DNA of 64,000 nucleotides from JASLDZ01 sp964235945 (GCA_964235945.1 CAXSDV010000004.1:34321-98320); one strand, 5' to 3'. Shown: positions 1 through 9,121, counted from the stretch's first letter. Numbers and translations are program-made. The notes: generated by a model from the letters alone, not told the origin.

Positions 1-499
1 CTATGCCGCCCGCCCCGGGCAGGAGCGCGCCGTCCACGGTGACCCCGCCCCCCGCCCCCGTGCCGATGATCACGCCGAAAACCACGCGCGCGCCGGCCGC
101 CGCGCCGTCCACCGCCTCGGACAGGGTGAAGCAGTCGGCGTCGTTGGCCACGCGCACCCGGCGGCCGGTGGCCGCTTCAAGGTCGGCGGGGAAGTCGCGC
201 CCGTTCAGGTAGGTCAGGTTGGCGTTGCGCACGCGCCCGCTGGAGGGCGAGACCGATCCCGGCATGCCCAGGCCCAGCGGCGTGTCCCGGTCGGGGGCCA
301 GGGAGTCGGCCAGATCGCGTAGGGCGACCAGCAGGTCGTCGTACCCGGCCGGGGTGGGCGTGCGGCGTTGCTCGCCGACGGCGCCCCCCGGCGACAGCAC
401 GGCCGCCGCGATCTTGGTGCCTCCCAGGTCCACGCCCAGCAGGGGTGGGGACGAACCGGGCCGGGCCGCGATCCCGGCCCGGACGAAGGGGGCCGTCAT
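1..499 (-). CDS. ROK-family sugar kinase, C-terminus cut by window edge
   Basis: About 166 N-terminal residues of a ROK (repressor/ORF/kinase) sugar kinase are visible; the rest lies beyond base 1. Translation from the ATG at 497-499 gives the ATP-phosphate motif DLGGTK near residue 24, a VANDAD segment near residue 120 that matches the catalytic region, and a GTGAGGG glycine loop. ROK kinases phosphorylate hexoses such as glucose, fructose or GlcNAc in the cytoplasm. Its start overlaps the stop of the GH2 gene by four bases (ATGA, 496-499), so the two are probably translationally coupled and the kinase probably phosphorylates a sugar released by that glycosidase. The substrate cannot be read from this fragment. 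Confidence 0.85.
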   Translation of the reverse strand, partial: MTAPFVRAGIAARPGSSPPLLGVDLGGTKIAAAVLSPGGAVGEQRRTPTPAGYDDLLVALRDLADSLAPDRDTPLGLGMPGSVSPSSGRVRNANLTYLNGRDFPADLEAATGRRVRVANDADCFTLSEAVDGAAAGARVVFGVIIGTGAGGGVTVDGALLPGAGGI

Positions 500-3400
500 C
501 GGATGGGAGCCTCGGCCTCACGCGCGTTCCAACCACGCACGCTGAACTTGGCGGCGGGGGTGGGCGCGTTCGCCGGATAGCGCACGGTCAGGGTGCGCGT
601 CTCCCCGGGCGGCAGGGAGACGTAGTTGTCCTCGTAGAAGGCGGGGAGCACCCGCGCCCCCGCCGCATCCTCCAGGGTGAGCTTGACCGCCAGCACGGGG
701 GTGGCGGCGGGGTTGGACAAGCGCACTTCCACCACGCGCTCGCCGTTCTCCAGCGCCGGACGGGCGCGGGCGTCCACCGTCACGGGCGTCGAGGGCAGGT
801 CGTTCAGCTTGCGGTAGTCGGCGTCGGCGCGGGCGCGCCAGTAGATGTTGCGCGACAGGGGCGCTCCCGAGCCGTCCGCGAGTTGAAGGTCCACCAGCAC
901 CGGGCCGACCGCCATGGCCGCGTCCAGCGGCAGGGGCTCGCCCCGGGTGACGCCGCCCGCGACCACCGACACGGGGCGGCTCGTTTCCGACAGCTTGCGG
1001 CCGTCCAGCGCGAACACCCGGGCGCGCACCGTCCCGCGCACGGGCGCGGTGGTGGTGTCGGTCACGGTGATCCGGTCGTCGGGCAGGTCGAGCTGGACGT
1101 GGACCGGCTCGGCCGCGTGCTTGGCCCCGTAATAGCTGGCGGAGGTGTCGTAGTCCCACCCGTAGATCTGCCACACGTTGGACGGCCAGGCGGGCTGCGT
1201 CATCCACAGCATCCGCCCGCTGGTGGAGGTCCACAGCCCGGCGTTCATGCCCTCGAACACGGCGCGGTGGCCGTCATAATTCATCATCTGCGCCTTGCGC
1301 TCGAAGTCCTCCAACGAGGTCGGCGCGCCGAAGCGGGCGGCGAGGGTGGCCATGAACGGGTGGACGTCGCCGTTCCCGCTCTGGTGCCAGTCGTGGTAGG
1401 CCCAGGCGTCCGACACCGGCCAACGGTCGGCGGGAGCTATGGCCGCCTTGAAGCCCTCCAGGGTGGAGAAGGACGGCAGTCCGACCTCCACGGCGTAACC
1501 CTTGGACAGCTTGGTGAAGTAGTCGGCTTCCGGCTGGAACTTGTAGGGGCCCGAGTCCTGCAGGTTGATGCGGTTGGAGCCGCCCGCATAATAGCGCGTG
1601 CCGTCCAGCTCGCGGGTGATCTTCTCCAGCCCTTCGTTGAGGATCGGCTGCGGCACGCCCTCGTTGCGGCCGATCCACACCATCACGGAGGGATGGTTGC
1701 GGAAGCGACTCACCACGTCGGCGGCGTTGGCCAGGAACAGCTGCGGGTCCTCCGCCTCGAGATTGTAGTTCTGGGTCGACTCCCAGAAGTCGTTCCACAC
1801 GAGGATGCCGTACTGGTCGGCGAGGTCGTACAGAGCCTCCTCCGTGTCCTGGCCCACCCAGTTGCGCAGCACGTTCATGTGGGCGTCGCGGTTCAGCCGG
1901 AAGTAGGGCTCCAGCCGGTCGCGGCCCACGCGCTTCATGAAGTCGTCCATGCCCCAGGCCCCGCCGCGGATGGCGATGCGCTCGCCGTTCACGCGCACCA
2001 CCAGGAAGGGCGAGAGCGGGTCGTCGGGCAGGAGCTTCAGCCCCGGCGCGCCCTCGGCCCCCGGGCTGAGCGACACGGCGTAGGCGCGGCCCGCGTCGTG
2101 GATCCCCTCGTGGCTCCCGTCGATCAGCCGCCGCCCGCCGGACTTGGAGGGGTCGAACTCCACGCGCCGCAGGCGCCCCGCCGCGTCGAAGGCGGAGAGC
2201 TCGTAGGTGATCTCGCGCATGCCGAAGCGCAGGTGCGTCTCGTCCGAGACCGCGCCGCCCGTGGTGAAGGCCAGACGCAGGTCGTGCAGGGCGGGGTCGC
2301 CATAGCCGTTGGGCCACCAGAGCTTGGGGTGCGCCACGCGCAGGGCGGCGTACTCGGCCGGGGTGAGCGCCACCTTGTTGACGCCGGGCGCGAGCGTCAC
2401 GGTCTTGGCCACGCGCACGTCGTCGAAGGCGGCGGACACCTCGCCCGTGACGGGGGCGGAGGACAGGTTGGTCAGCTCGGCGGTGATCGCCACGTCCGCG
2501 CGGCTGCGGTCGGGAAGCGGCAGGGTGGTCACCACCCGCGGGTCGCCCAGGCGCACCTCGCCCGTGGCGTGCAGGCGCACGTCCTGCCAGACGCCGATGT
2601 TGCGGTCGCGCACGCCGGGGATCCAGTCCCAGCCTTCGGTCGCCCCGAAGGTCGGGCCGTCCAGCATCATGGCCCCGCCGTTCTCGCCGGGGCCCGCCAC
2701 GATCGACTCCTCCAGCGGGATGCCGGGATGGGGCGGCGGCGAGATGCGCACGGCCAGCACGTGGCGCGCGCCGGGCTTGAGCCGGTCGGTCACGTCGAAG
2801 CGGCCGCGGATGAAGGCTCCGGTGGTGGTTCCCAGCCGCTCGCCGTCCAGCCATACCTGCGCCGCGTAGTTGATCCCTTCGAACACGAGTTCGGTGCGCC
2901 GGCCCGCCAGTTCGGCGGGGGCGTTCAGTTCGGTGCGGTACCACCAGTCGTGGCGCGACAGGCTCTCGGGGATGACGAGGTTGTTGAGCCCGTAGGCGGG
3001 GTCGGGCTGGACGCCGCGGTCCACCAAGGTGGTCAGCACCGTGCCGGGCACGGTGGCCGCCAGCCAGCCGCGGGCGTCGTAGCCCGGGCGCGAGATCGCC
3101 GAACCGTCCGCCCCCTTGAGGTCGGGGGCCGAGGCCAGCCGCCAGCCGCCGGCCAGCGTCCACAGGCCCGGCCCGGAGCGCGGCAGGGCGGGGCCGGCGT
3201 AGGCGGGGCGGGCGACGGGCGCGGTGGGCGGCGCCGCGCTGACGGGAAGCGTTCCCGGCGGCTGGGGGGCGTCGTACCCCGCCTGGCCCTTGGTCTGCAG
3301 AGGCCAGGGCTTCGCGCCTTCGTCCATCCCCAGCGGCGTGGGGCCCGGCGGCCGCGCCGCCAGGGCGCGAAGTTGGGCGGGGGACAGGGCGCGGTCGTAG

Positions 3401-3972
3401 AGCGCCGCGTCGCGCACCACGCCCGCGAAGTGCTGGTTGGGGGCGCTCTCCACCTCGCGGGGCGCCAGGTCGAAGCGCGGCTTCAGGTCGAGCTGGTACT
3501 CGTTCTCCGGCGGCGGCGCGGGCAAGGCGGAGGTCGCAGCCGCGCCCTCGCCGGCCGCGGCGCCGTCCACGTAGAGCCGCAGCACGCGGCCGTCATAGGT
3601 CGCCGCGAGCAGGTGCGGTCCCGCCGGCAAGGGCCGGCGCGAGGAGGCGACGAGCCGCCCGCCCAGGTCGAAGGCCAGCCGCCCCTGGGCGTCCAGGAGC
3701 AGGCGGCGGGCCTGCGGCTGCTTGCGATCGCCCAGCGTGGCCAGGAGCACGGGGCCGGGCGCGCCCGAACGTCCGTCGAACCAGCCGGCCAGGGTGAAGG
3801 GCGCGCCCGCCGCCAGCACGCTCGAGGCGGGGTCCAGGTCGTGGGAGATCCCCACGGAACCGGAGATGAAGCGCCCGTCGTAAGGGCCGGCCACGGGGCG
3901 CACCGGCGCGGACGCCACGACGTCGCCGGCGGCCTGCGCCGCCACGGCCGGAGCCGGCAGAATCCACATCAT
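496..3972 (-). CDS. Glycoside hydrolase family 2 exo-glycosidase with N-terminal LamG-like domain
   Basis: A 1158-residue GH2 protein. Residues about 25-215 look like a concanavalin/LamG-type lectin domain. The GH2 sugar-binding and immunoglobulin-like domains follow, then a TIM barrel from about residue 640. The likely acid/base is the Glu of IGRNEG near residue 770 and the likely nucleophile the Glu of VEVGLPS near residue 829. The architecture resembles exo-beta-glucosaminidase and beta-mannosidase type GH2 enzymes; the exact substrate is inferred only at that level. The start MMW has a GAGGGGA Shine-Dalgarno just upstream. The N-terminus is hydrophobic and Ala-rich (cleavage possible after about residue 15) but lacks a basic n-region, so export is likely, not certain. 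It is translationally coupled to the ROK kinase that follows. Confidence 0.88.
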   Translation of the reverse strand: MMWILPAPAVAAQAAGDVVASAPVRPVAGPYDGRFISGSVGISHDLDPASSVLAAGAPFTLAGWFDGRSGAPGPVLLATLGDRKQPQARRLLLDAQGRLAFDLGGRLVASSRRPLPAGPHLLAATYDGRVLRLYVDGAAAGEGAAATSALPAPPPENEYQLDLKPRFDLAPREVESAPNQHFAGVVRDAALYDRALSPAQLRALAARPPGPTPLGMDEGAKPWPLQTKGQAGYDAPQPPGTLPVSAAPPTAPVARPAYAGPALPRSGPGLWTLAGGWRLASAPDLKGADGSAISRPGYDARGWLAATVPGTVLTTLVDRGVQPDPAYGLNNLVIPESLSRHDWWYRTELNAPAELAGRRTELVFEGINYAAQVWLDGERLGTTTGAFIRGRFDVTDRLKPGARHVLAVRISPPPHPGIPLEESIVAGPGENGGAMMLDGPTFGATEGWDWIPGVRDRNIGVWQDVRLHATGEVRLGDPRVVTTLPLPDRSRADVAITAELTNLSSAPVTGEVSAAFDDVRVAKTVTLAPGVNKVALTPAEYAALRVAHPKLWWPNGYGDPALHDLRLAFTTGGAVSDETHLRFGMREITYELSAFDAAGRLRRVEFDPSKSGGRRLIDGSHEGIHDAGRAYAVSLSPGAEGAPGLKLLPDDPLSPFLVVRVNGERIAIRGGAWGMDDFMKRVGRDRLEPYFRLNRDAHMNVLRNWVGQDTEEALYDLADQYGILVWNDFWESTQNYNLEAEDPQLFLANAADVVSRFRNHPSVMVWIGRNEGVPQPILNEGLEKITRELDGTRYYAGGSNRINLQDSGPYKFQPEADYFTKLSKGYAVEVGLPSFSTLEGFKAAIAPADRWPVSDAWAYHDWHQSGNGDVHPFMATLAARFGAPTSLEDFERKAQMMNYDGHRAVFEGMNAGLWTSTSGRMLWMTQPAWPSNVWQIYGWDYDTSASYYGAKHAAEPVHVQLDLPDDRITVTDTTTAPVRGTVRARVFALDGRKLSETSRPVSVVAGGVTRGEPLPLDAAMAVGPVLVDLQLADGSGAPLSRNIYWRARADADYRKLNDLPSTPVTVDARARPALENGERVVEVRLSNPAATPVLAVKLTLEDAAGARVLPAFYEDNYVSLPPGETRTLTVRYPANAPTPAAKFSVRGWNAREAEAPIR

Positions 3973-4010
3973 GACGCTTCCCCTCGGCGGATCTTCGGGC
4001 CCGCCAATCG

Positions 4011-4034
4011 CAAACTCTTTTTCTTATTCGAAAG
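4011..4034. promoter_or_regulatory. AT-rich divergent control region between GH2 and ROK genes
   Basis: The 244-base gap between the GH2 gene (minus) and the fructokinase-like gene (plus) contains a short T/A-rich island that stands out in very GC-rich DNA. It includes TTTC TTATTC GAAA (4020-4033), an imperfect dyad. The position suits a promoter/operator that controls one or both divergent sugar genes. The regulator is unknown; none is encoded next to it in this window. Confidence 0.35.
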
Positions 4035-4216
4035 GCCGGCCGCCGCGCTGTCAAGCCGTCGCCGTTACATGATCCTGCCGAACACGCTTGGCGGCCGCCG
4101 CGCGCTCACCGAAGGTCGCCGGTGGCGGCTGCGAAGCGGCGCGCGACGGGCTATGCGGGACGGTGGACTCTCCCCGCGCGCGCGCGACGGCCGTCCAGGT
4201 GAACGGGAGGCCGTCG

Positions 4217-5128
4217 ATGTCGCAAGGGGGAGCGCGCCGCGCGAGGACGGCGGGTGTGGAGTTGGGCGGCACCAAGGTGCTCGTCACCGTCGGCGAAGGG
4301 CCGCACCTGCACACGACGCCCGTGCGCCTGGTCACCGGCGCGCCGGAGGCGACCCTGGGCGCGGTGACGGCCGCCCTCACCCGCCTGCGCGACGAGGCGG
4401 GCGGCTTCGAGGCGGTGGGGGTGGCGGGCTTCGGACCCCTCGAGCTCGACCCCGCCTCCCCCCGCTACGGCCACCTGCTGAAAACGCCCAAGCCCGGTTG
4501 GGAGGGCGCCGATCTGCTGGGCCCGATCCGGCGGGCGTTCGACGTACCCGTCGCGCTGGAGACCGACGTGAACGCCGCCGCGGTCGCCGAGGGGCTGTGG
4601 GGCGCCGCCCGGGGCCTGGCCGACCACGCCTACGTGACGGTGGGCACCGGCGTGGGGGTGGGCTTGGTCGTGGGCGGCCGTCCCGTCCACGGCGCGGGCC
4701 ATCCGGAGGCGGGCCACATGCTCGTGCGCCCCTCGCCGGGAGACGACTTCGCCGGGGCCTGCCCCTGGCACGGCCGCTGCGTGGAAGGGTTGATCAGCGG
4801 CTCCGCCCTGCAAACGCGCCTGGGGGTTCCCGGCGCGGACATCCCGGCGGACCATCCGGTGTGGGCGCTGTGCGGCGATTATCTCGGCCAGCTCTGCGCC
4901 GCCCTGGTGCTGACGGCCGCGCCCCGTCGCATCGTGGTCGGCGGCGGCGTCGGCCTGCGCCCCGAACTGCTGGATCCCGCCCGGGCGGGGTTGCTCAAGG
5001 CGTTGAACGGCTACCTGGAGCGGCTGGCCACGCCCGAGCAGGCCCAGGACCTGATCCGACCGGCGCAATTGGAGAACGCCGGGCTGATGGGCGCCCTGCA
5101 CCTGGCGGCCGAAGCGGCCCGAGGCTGA
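4217..5128 (+). CDS. ROK-family fructokinase-like sugar kinase
   Basis: A 303-residue ROK kinase. It carries the N-terminal VELGGTK phosphate loop, the ETDVNAAAVAE segment expected around the catalytic Asp, a VGTGVGVG loop, and a zinc-site region with GHPEAGH followed by CPWHGRCVEG. That His/Cys arrangement matches Bacillus YdhR/GmuE-type fructokinases more than glucokinases. The start is the ATG at 4217, which has GGGAGG six bases upstream and a family-typical N-terminus; a longer in-frame reading from 4088 adds an unlikely extension. It would phosphorylate fructose (or mannose) to the 6-phosphate in the cytoplasm. It is divergent from the GH2/ROK pair, so the locus holds two different ROK kinases. 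Confidence 0.85.
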   Translation: MSQGGARRARTAGVELGGTKVLVTVGEGPHLHTTPVRLVTGAPEATLGAVTAALTRLRDEAGGFEAVGVAGFGPLELDPASPRYGHLLKTPKPGWEGADLLGPIRRAFDVPVALETDVNAAAVAEGLWGAARGLADHAYVTVGTGVGVGLVVGGRPVHGAGHPEAGHMLVRPSPGDDFAGACPWHGRCVEGLISGSALQTRLGVPGADIPADHPVWALCGDYLGQLCAALVLTAAPRRIVVGGGVGLRPELLDPARAGLLKALNGYLERLATPEQAQDLIRPAQLENAGLMGALHLAAEAARG

Positions 5129-5146
5129 GCGACCGAACGCCCCTCG

Positions 5147-5929
5147 TCAGCGCGGAGCCATGCGGATGGCGCCGTCCAGCCGCACGTGCTCGCCGTTCAT
5201 GTACACGGTCTCCAGGAGGAACAGCGCCAGGGCGGCGTACTCCTCCGGGCGGCCCAGGCGCTTGGGGAAGGGGATGTTCGCCGCCAGCGCGTCCTGCACG
5301 TTCTGCGGCATGGCGGTCATCATGGGCGTGCCGAATATGCCCGGCAGGATGGTGTTGACGCGCACGCCGTCGGTCATCAGGTCGCGCGCGATCGGCAAGG
5401 TCATGCCCAGCACCCCCGCCTTGGACGCCGCGTAGGCCGCCTGGCCGATCTGCCCGTCCTGGGCGGCCACCGAGGCGGTGCAGACGATCGCGCCGCGTTC
5501 GCCGTCCTCCAGCGGGTCGAGCCCCGCCATGCCCGCCGCGCTCTTGGACAGGCAGCGGAAGGTGCCGACGAGGTTCACGTCGATCACCTTCTGGAACAGC
5601 GACAGGGGATGGGGCTTCACCGCGCCCGTGGCCTTGTCGCGCCCCACCGTCTTGGCCCCGGGGGCTATGCCCGCGCAGTTGACCAGCACGCGCTCCACCC
5701 CGTGGACGGCGCGAACGGCGGCCAGCCCCGCGTCGACGGACGCGTCGTCCGTCACGTCCACCGCGGCGAAGGTTCCGCCGATCTCGGCGGCGACGGCCCG
5801 GCCGCGCTCCGCGTTCATGTCGAACACGGCCACGCGCACGCCGCGGGCGGCCAGCGCCCGGGCGGTGGCCTCGCCCAGGCCGGAAGCGGCTCCGGTGACC
5901 ACGGCCGCGATGTCGGAGGTGAGCTTCAC
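5147..5929 (-). CDS. Short-chain dehydrogenase, 3-hydroxyacyl-CoA dehydrogenase type-2 like
   Basis: A 260-residue classical SDR. Visible are the NAD-binding TGAASGLG near residue 12, DVTDD, NCAG near residue 85, a Ser in the expected position before the active site, and the catalytic YAASK. Length and overall sequence resemble the HSD17B10/3-hydroxy-2-methylbutyryl-CoA dehydrogenase group, which oxidises 3-hydroxyacyl-CoA with NAD+ in fatty acid or isoleucine breakdown. That substrate is inferred from family resemblance. It ends 18 bases from the convergent ROK kinase gene and seems to be a single-gene unit. Confidence 0.85.
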   Translation of the reverse strand: MKLTSDIAAVVTGAASGLGEATARALAARGVRVAVFDMNAERGRAVAAEIGGTFAAVDVTDDASVDAGLAAVRAVHGVERVLVNCAGIAPGAKTVGRDKATGAVKPHPLSLFQKVIDVNLVGTFRCLSKSAAGMAGLDPLEDGERGAIVCTASVAAQDGQIGQAAYAASKAGVLGMTLPIARDLMTDGVRVNTILPGIFGTPMMTAMPQNVQDALAANIPFPKRLGRPEEYAALALFLLETVYMNGEHVRLDGAIRMAPR

Positions 5930-5990
5930 GCGACGGGACTCCTGGAGGTGTGCGGTCGAAGCCCGGGCGCACCCGGGCCGAGGCGACGCG

Positions 5991-6341
5991 TCAGTCGACG
6001 GTGTTGCCCGCGGGCCGGTCCTGATCGGCGCCCGGGTCCGCGTCCGACGTGGTATTCGCGTCGCGATGCGCGGAGGTCATGCCCACGGCGGCGGCGTCCT
6101 CCTGCATCTGCGCGTCGGCGGCGAGCGGGGTGTCCTGCACCACCGCCGCCGCGTGCTTGGGTTTCGGCTTGGGCGGCGGCGGGGGCGGAGGCGGCGTCGG
6201 CTGGACGGCCTCGGGCGGCGGCGGGGCGGCGGGCGCCTCGGGCTGCTCCTCCGCCTTGCGCGAGCAGGCCGAGACGGCCAGCGCGGCGAGAACGGCGACG
6301 GCGGCGAAGCGCGCGGTGCGGCGCGGGGCGGAGCGGCTCAT
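5991..6341 (-). CDS. Small proline-rich lipoprotein coupled to the L,D-transpeptidase
   Basis: A 116-residue predicted lipoprotein. The N-terminus is basic (SRSAPRRTAR), followed by a hydrophobic stretch and the lipobox LAVSAC, which puts the lipidated Cys at residue 26. A run of prolines (about residues 49-57) then a KPKPK stretch follow, and the C-terminus is acidic and presumably disordered. The start ATG at 6339-6341 overlaps the stop of the transpeptidase gene as ATGA. I recognise no family. The coupling suggests a cell-envelope partner of the L,D-transpeptidase; the Pro-rich segment could span part of the periplasm. Confidence 0.7.
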   Translation of the reverse strand: MSRSAPRRTARFAAVAVLAALAVSACSRKAEEQPEAPAAPPPPEAVQPTPPPPPPPPKPKPKHAAAVVQDTPLAADAQMQEDAAAVGMTSAHRDANTTSDADPGADQDRPAGNTVD

Positions 6342-8002
6342 CGGGCGGCCACCGTGTCGGGCCGGGCCGGGCCGGGCGTGGCGCCCTTCAGCCGGGAAAC
6401 CAGCGTCTCGTCCCAATTGTAGGGGTCGGCGCGGAAGTTGATGCGCCCATCCGGCCCCGCATAGGCGGTCCAGTACAGCAGGTAGACCGACAGCGGCTCG
6501 GGCAGGGAGACGCGGGTGGTGTCGCCCTTGTCGATGATCGACTGCACCGCCGCCTTGTCCGGCGCCTCCGCGCTGCCGTTCAGCACCAGGGCCGCCAGGT
6601 CCGCCGGCCGCTCCAGCCGCACGCAGCCGTGGCTGACCAGGCGCGCATACTTGCCGAAGGCGCCGTGGTTGGGCGTGTCGTGCAGGTACACGCCGTAGGG
6701 GTTGGGAAAGTCGAACTTCACCCGGCCGAGCGCGGAGTGGTCGCCCGCCGCCTGCTGCAGGCGGGTGCCGCCGTCGGGGGTTTTGATGACCTTGTAATAG
6801 TTGCGCGCCAGGTAGCCCTTGTGGGCGTGCTCCTTGGGCCAGAGCTCCTTGGTGGCGATGGAGCTCGGCACGTTCCACGGCGGGTTGAGCACCACGCTGT
6901 GGATCACCGACTGCAGCATGGGGGTGGCGTCGTCCGGCCGGCCGGTGACCGCGCGCATGGAGGTGACGGGCTGGTCGGCCTTGAACAGGGTCAGGACCGC
7001 GGCGGCGATGTTCACCTGGATGCGGTCGGCCGGGAGCGTGGGCGGCAGCCAGCGCCAGCGCTCCATGTTGGCCTCGATCTGCACCACCCGGTGCGCGGCG
7101 GGCACGTTGAGCTCGGCCAGGGTGGCGGCGTCCGTCACGCCGGTGGGGCGCAGGCCGAAGCGGCGCTGGGCGCGCGCCACCTCCTCGGCCAGGGCCTGGT
7201 CGTAGGGGGCGTCGGCCGCGCCGTCCGCGAGGCTGCGGCCGTCCTCGATCGCCAGGCGCCGGCGCAGGGCGGACACCCGCGGGCCCGCGGCCCCCAGCGT
7301 CATCTCCTCCCCCGCCGGCAGGACGGGCCAGCCGCCCGCCGCCTGGACGCGGCGATAGAAGGCCAGGCCTTTCTTCAGTCCGTCATAGCCGGCGTAGGGA
7401 GGCGGCAGGGACGCCAGCCAGGCGTCCAGCGCGTCGGAGGCGACCGCGGCGTTGAAACCGGGCGTCGGATCGTAGGCGGCGGGGCGCAGGCCCCAGTCGT
7501 GCAGATAGTCGGCCGGGGCGAGGCGGCTGGCGTGCACCGCGCGGGCGTACTGGAGCGCGGCCTCCGCCACCTCGCGCGGAGGCAGGTCGGACAGGGCCAC
7601 CGGCTTGACCCCCGCCTGGTCGGCCCCGGCGCCCGCGGCGATCACCCCCTCGGCGTTGGCTGAACGCAGCGCCGAACGGAGCTGCTCGGCCTGAGCGGCG
7701 CTCAGCCGGGCGGGCTTCACCACGGGTGCGGTGGGCGCGGGCGTCGCGGCGGGCGGCGCGTCCGGCAGGCTGCCCACCGGCGCGGGGCCGGGCACGGGGT
7801 CGCCCCCGCCGGGCGTGGTCTGGGCCGCGCCGATCCGGCCGGGCGTGTCCTGGGCCAGGGTGGTCGACGCCGGCCCCATGGGCGAAGCGCAGGCGGATGT
7901 TGCGGTCAGCACCACGGCGGCCAGCGAAGCGGCGCACGGCGCGCGCCGCAGGGAGGCGCAGGGAAGGGCGGGCCTCGGCATCATCACGCTCAGCATCCAC
8001 AT
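6338..8002 (-). CDS. L,D-transpeptidase, YcbB/LdtD type
   Basis: A 554-residue exported L,D-transpeptidase. An N-terminal signal (possibly lipidated, ATSAC) is followed by a Pro-rich linker. Next come a helical region, a peptidoglycan-binding domain near residues 235-295, and the YkuD catalytic domain with HDTPNHGAFG and VSHGCVRLERP; the catalytic Cys is near residue 460. Such enzymes form 3-3 cross-links in peptidoglycan or attach proteins to it. The size, with a large N-terminal region, matches the YcbB subgroup. The start is uncertain: MWMLSV at 8002 or the MMPRP pair at 7984/7981. It forms a two-gene operon with the downstream lipoprotein. Confidence 0.9.
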   Translation of the reverse strand: MWMLSVMMPRPALPCASLRRAPCAASLAAVVLTATSACASPMGPASTTLAQDTPGRIGAAQTTPGGGDPVPGPAPVGSLPDAPPAATPAPTAPVVKPARLSAAQAEQLRSALRSANAEGVIAAGAGADQAGVKPVALSDLPPREVAEAALQYARAVHASRLAPADYLHDWGLRPAAYDPTPGFNAAVASDALDAWLASLPPPYAGYDGLKKGLAFYRRVQAAGGWPVLPAGEEMTLGAAGPRVSALRRRLAIEDGRSLADGAADAPYDQALAEEVARAQRRFGLRPTGVTDAATLAELNVPAAHRVVQIEANMERWRWLPPTLPADRIQVNIAAAVLTLFKADQPVTSMRAVTGRPDDATPMLQSVIHSVVLNPPWNVPSSIATKELWPKEHAHKGYLARNYYKVIKTPDGGTRLQQAAGDHSALGRVKFDFPNPYGVYLHDTPNHGAFGKYARLVSHGCVRLERPADLAALVLNGSAEAPDKAAVQSIIDKGDTTRVSLPEPLSVYLLYWTAYAGPDGRINFRADPYNWDETLVSRLKGATPGPARPDTVAAR

Positions 8003-8101
8003 CGGCGCGTCGATACGCCCGACGCCCGCGCGACCACTCCTCGCGCAAATCCACCGCCGGGTGAAGGGGCGGCAAATGCGAAACCGAGCGCCGGCCCGGC
8101 G

Positions 8102-9121
8102 TCAAGCTCGCGCGGGCGCGCCGGGCGGCGGCTCGTGGGCGGCGAGGGCGCGGCGGAGCTGGTCCACCAGGATCGTGCGCAGGCGTTCGGGGGCCAGCAC
8201 CTGCACGTCCGCGCCCCAGGTGACGAGGTGCCAGGCCAGTTCGCGCATGCCGCTGGCGCGGAAGGCCACCCGCACCGAACCGTCCGCGCAGCGCTCGGCG
8301 ACCTGGCCCACGTGGAAGCGCCAGCGCAGGGCCGAGTCGGCCGCCGCCGGGGAGAAGCGCAGCGCCACGTCCTCCTCCTCGTCCTGGTAGATGCCGAAGC
8401 TCCGGTCCGCGTAGGCCTGGAGCGAGAAGCCGGGCGGCCGCACCGCCGCGCGGGGCAGGACGAGCGCGTCGGCGATGCGGTCGAGCCGCCAATTGCGCGG
8501 CTCGCCGCCCTCCCCCCCAGCCGACCCGAGTTCGGCGGCGACCAGGTAGTTGCTGCGCCCGAACAACAGGCCGTAGGGCGTGACCTCGCGCCCGCGCCCG
8601 GGGGTGGAGCCGCCGCGGTAGGTGAAGCCGAGCGCCCGGCCGGCCTTGAGCGCCTCGCGCACCGCGCCCAGCACCGCCTCGTCCTCCGAGGGGCGCGGGC
8701 CCGCCTGCACCGCGATCGCCTCCGCCTGGAGCAGCGCCTCGAGGTCGGGGGCCATGCGGCGTCGGGCGGGCGCGCGCAGGGCGGCCAGAACCTTGGCCTC
8801 CACCTGGCGCAGGTGGGCCGCGCGCCGGACGGACCCGCCCTGCTGCGCCTCGGCCGCCGCCGCCGCCAGGGCGGCCAGCTCGTCCACCGTCGGGGCCTGG
8901 AGGAAGCCGTCGAGCCCCGCGGGGATGCGGAAGCGCTTGGTGGGCGGGTCGGCCAACGCCTCCATCTGCGGGAACAACTCCCACAGCCGGTCGCGCATGC
9001 GCTCCACCGTGCGGCGGTCCACGCGCACGACGGCGGCCATCTCGTCCAGCGTCAGCCCCTCGGCGGAGCCCGCCAGGGCGCGCGCCAGCTCGATCATCGC
9101 CGCCGCCTTGTCGTGCCGCAT
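8102..9121 (-). CDS. HTH-WYL transcriptional regulator
   Basis: A 339-residue regulator. Residues about 5-70 form a winged-helix HTH (LTLDEMAAVVRVDRRTVERM), the middle holds the WYL-type ligand-binding domain with a GFTYRGG strand and YGLLFGRSNYLVA, and the C-terminal WCX extension follows. WYL proteins bind nucleotides or nucleic acids and often control DNA-damage or defence genes. The start is ATG at 9121 with GGGGAGAGG about seven bases upstream; upstream in-frame sequence is antisense to the next gene. The gene is divergent from the unknown gene at 9203, the obvious first target. No defence system is visible nearby. Confidence 0.85.
   Translation of the reverse strand: MRHDKAAAMIELARALAGSAEGLTLDEMAAVVRVDRRTVERMRDRLWELFPQMEALADPPTKRFRIPAGLDGFLQAPTVDELAALAAAAAEAQQGGSVRRAAHLRQVEAKVLAALRAPARRRMAPDLEALLQAEAIAVQAGPRPSEDEAVLGAVREALKAGRALGFTYRGGSTPGRGREVTPYGLLFGRSNYLVAAELGSAGGEGGEPRNWRLDRIADALVLPRAAVRPPGFSLQAYADRSFGIYQDEEEDVALRFSPAAADSALRWRFHVGQVAERCADGSVRVAFRASGMRELAWHLVTWGADVQVLAPERLRTILVDQLRRALAAHEPPPGAPARA

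Noticed and set aside
445..5358. Open frame of 1637 codons on the plus strand across the GH2 gene
   Set aside because: It runs antisense through GH2 and out of frame through the ROK kinase; composition is Arg/Gly/Ala-rich low complexity with no motif. Very GC-rich DNA gives such shadow frames throughout the window.
8102..9121. WYL gene as a marker of a defence island
   Set aside because: Neighbours are an unknown small protein, cell-wall and glycan genes; no nuclease, restriction or toxin genes are present.
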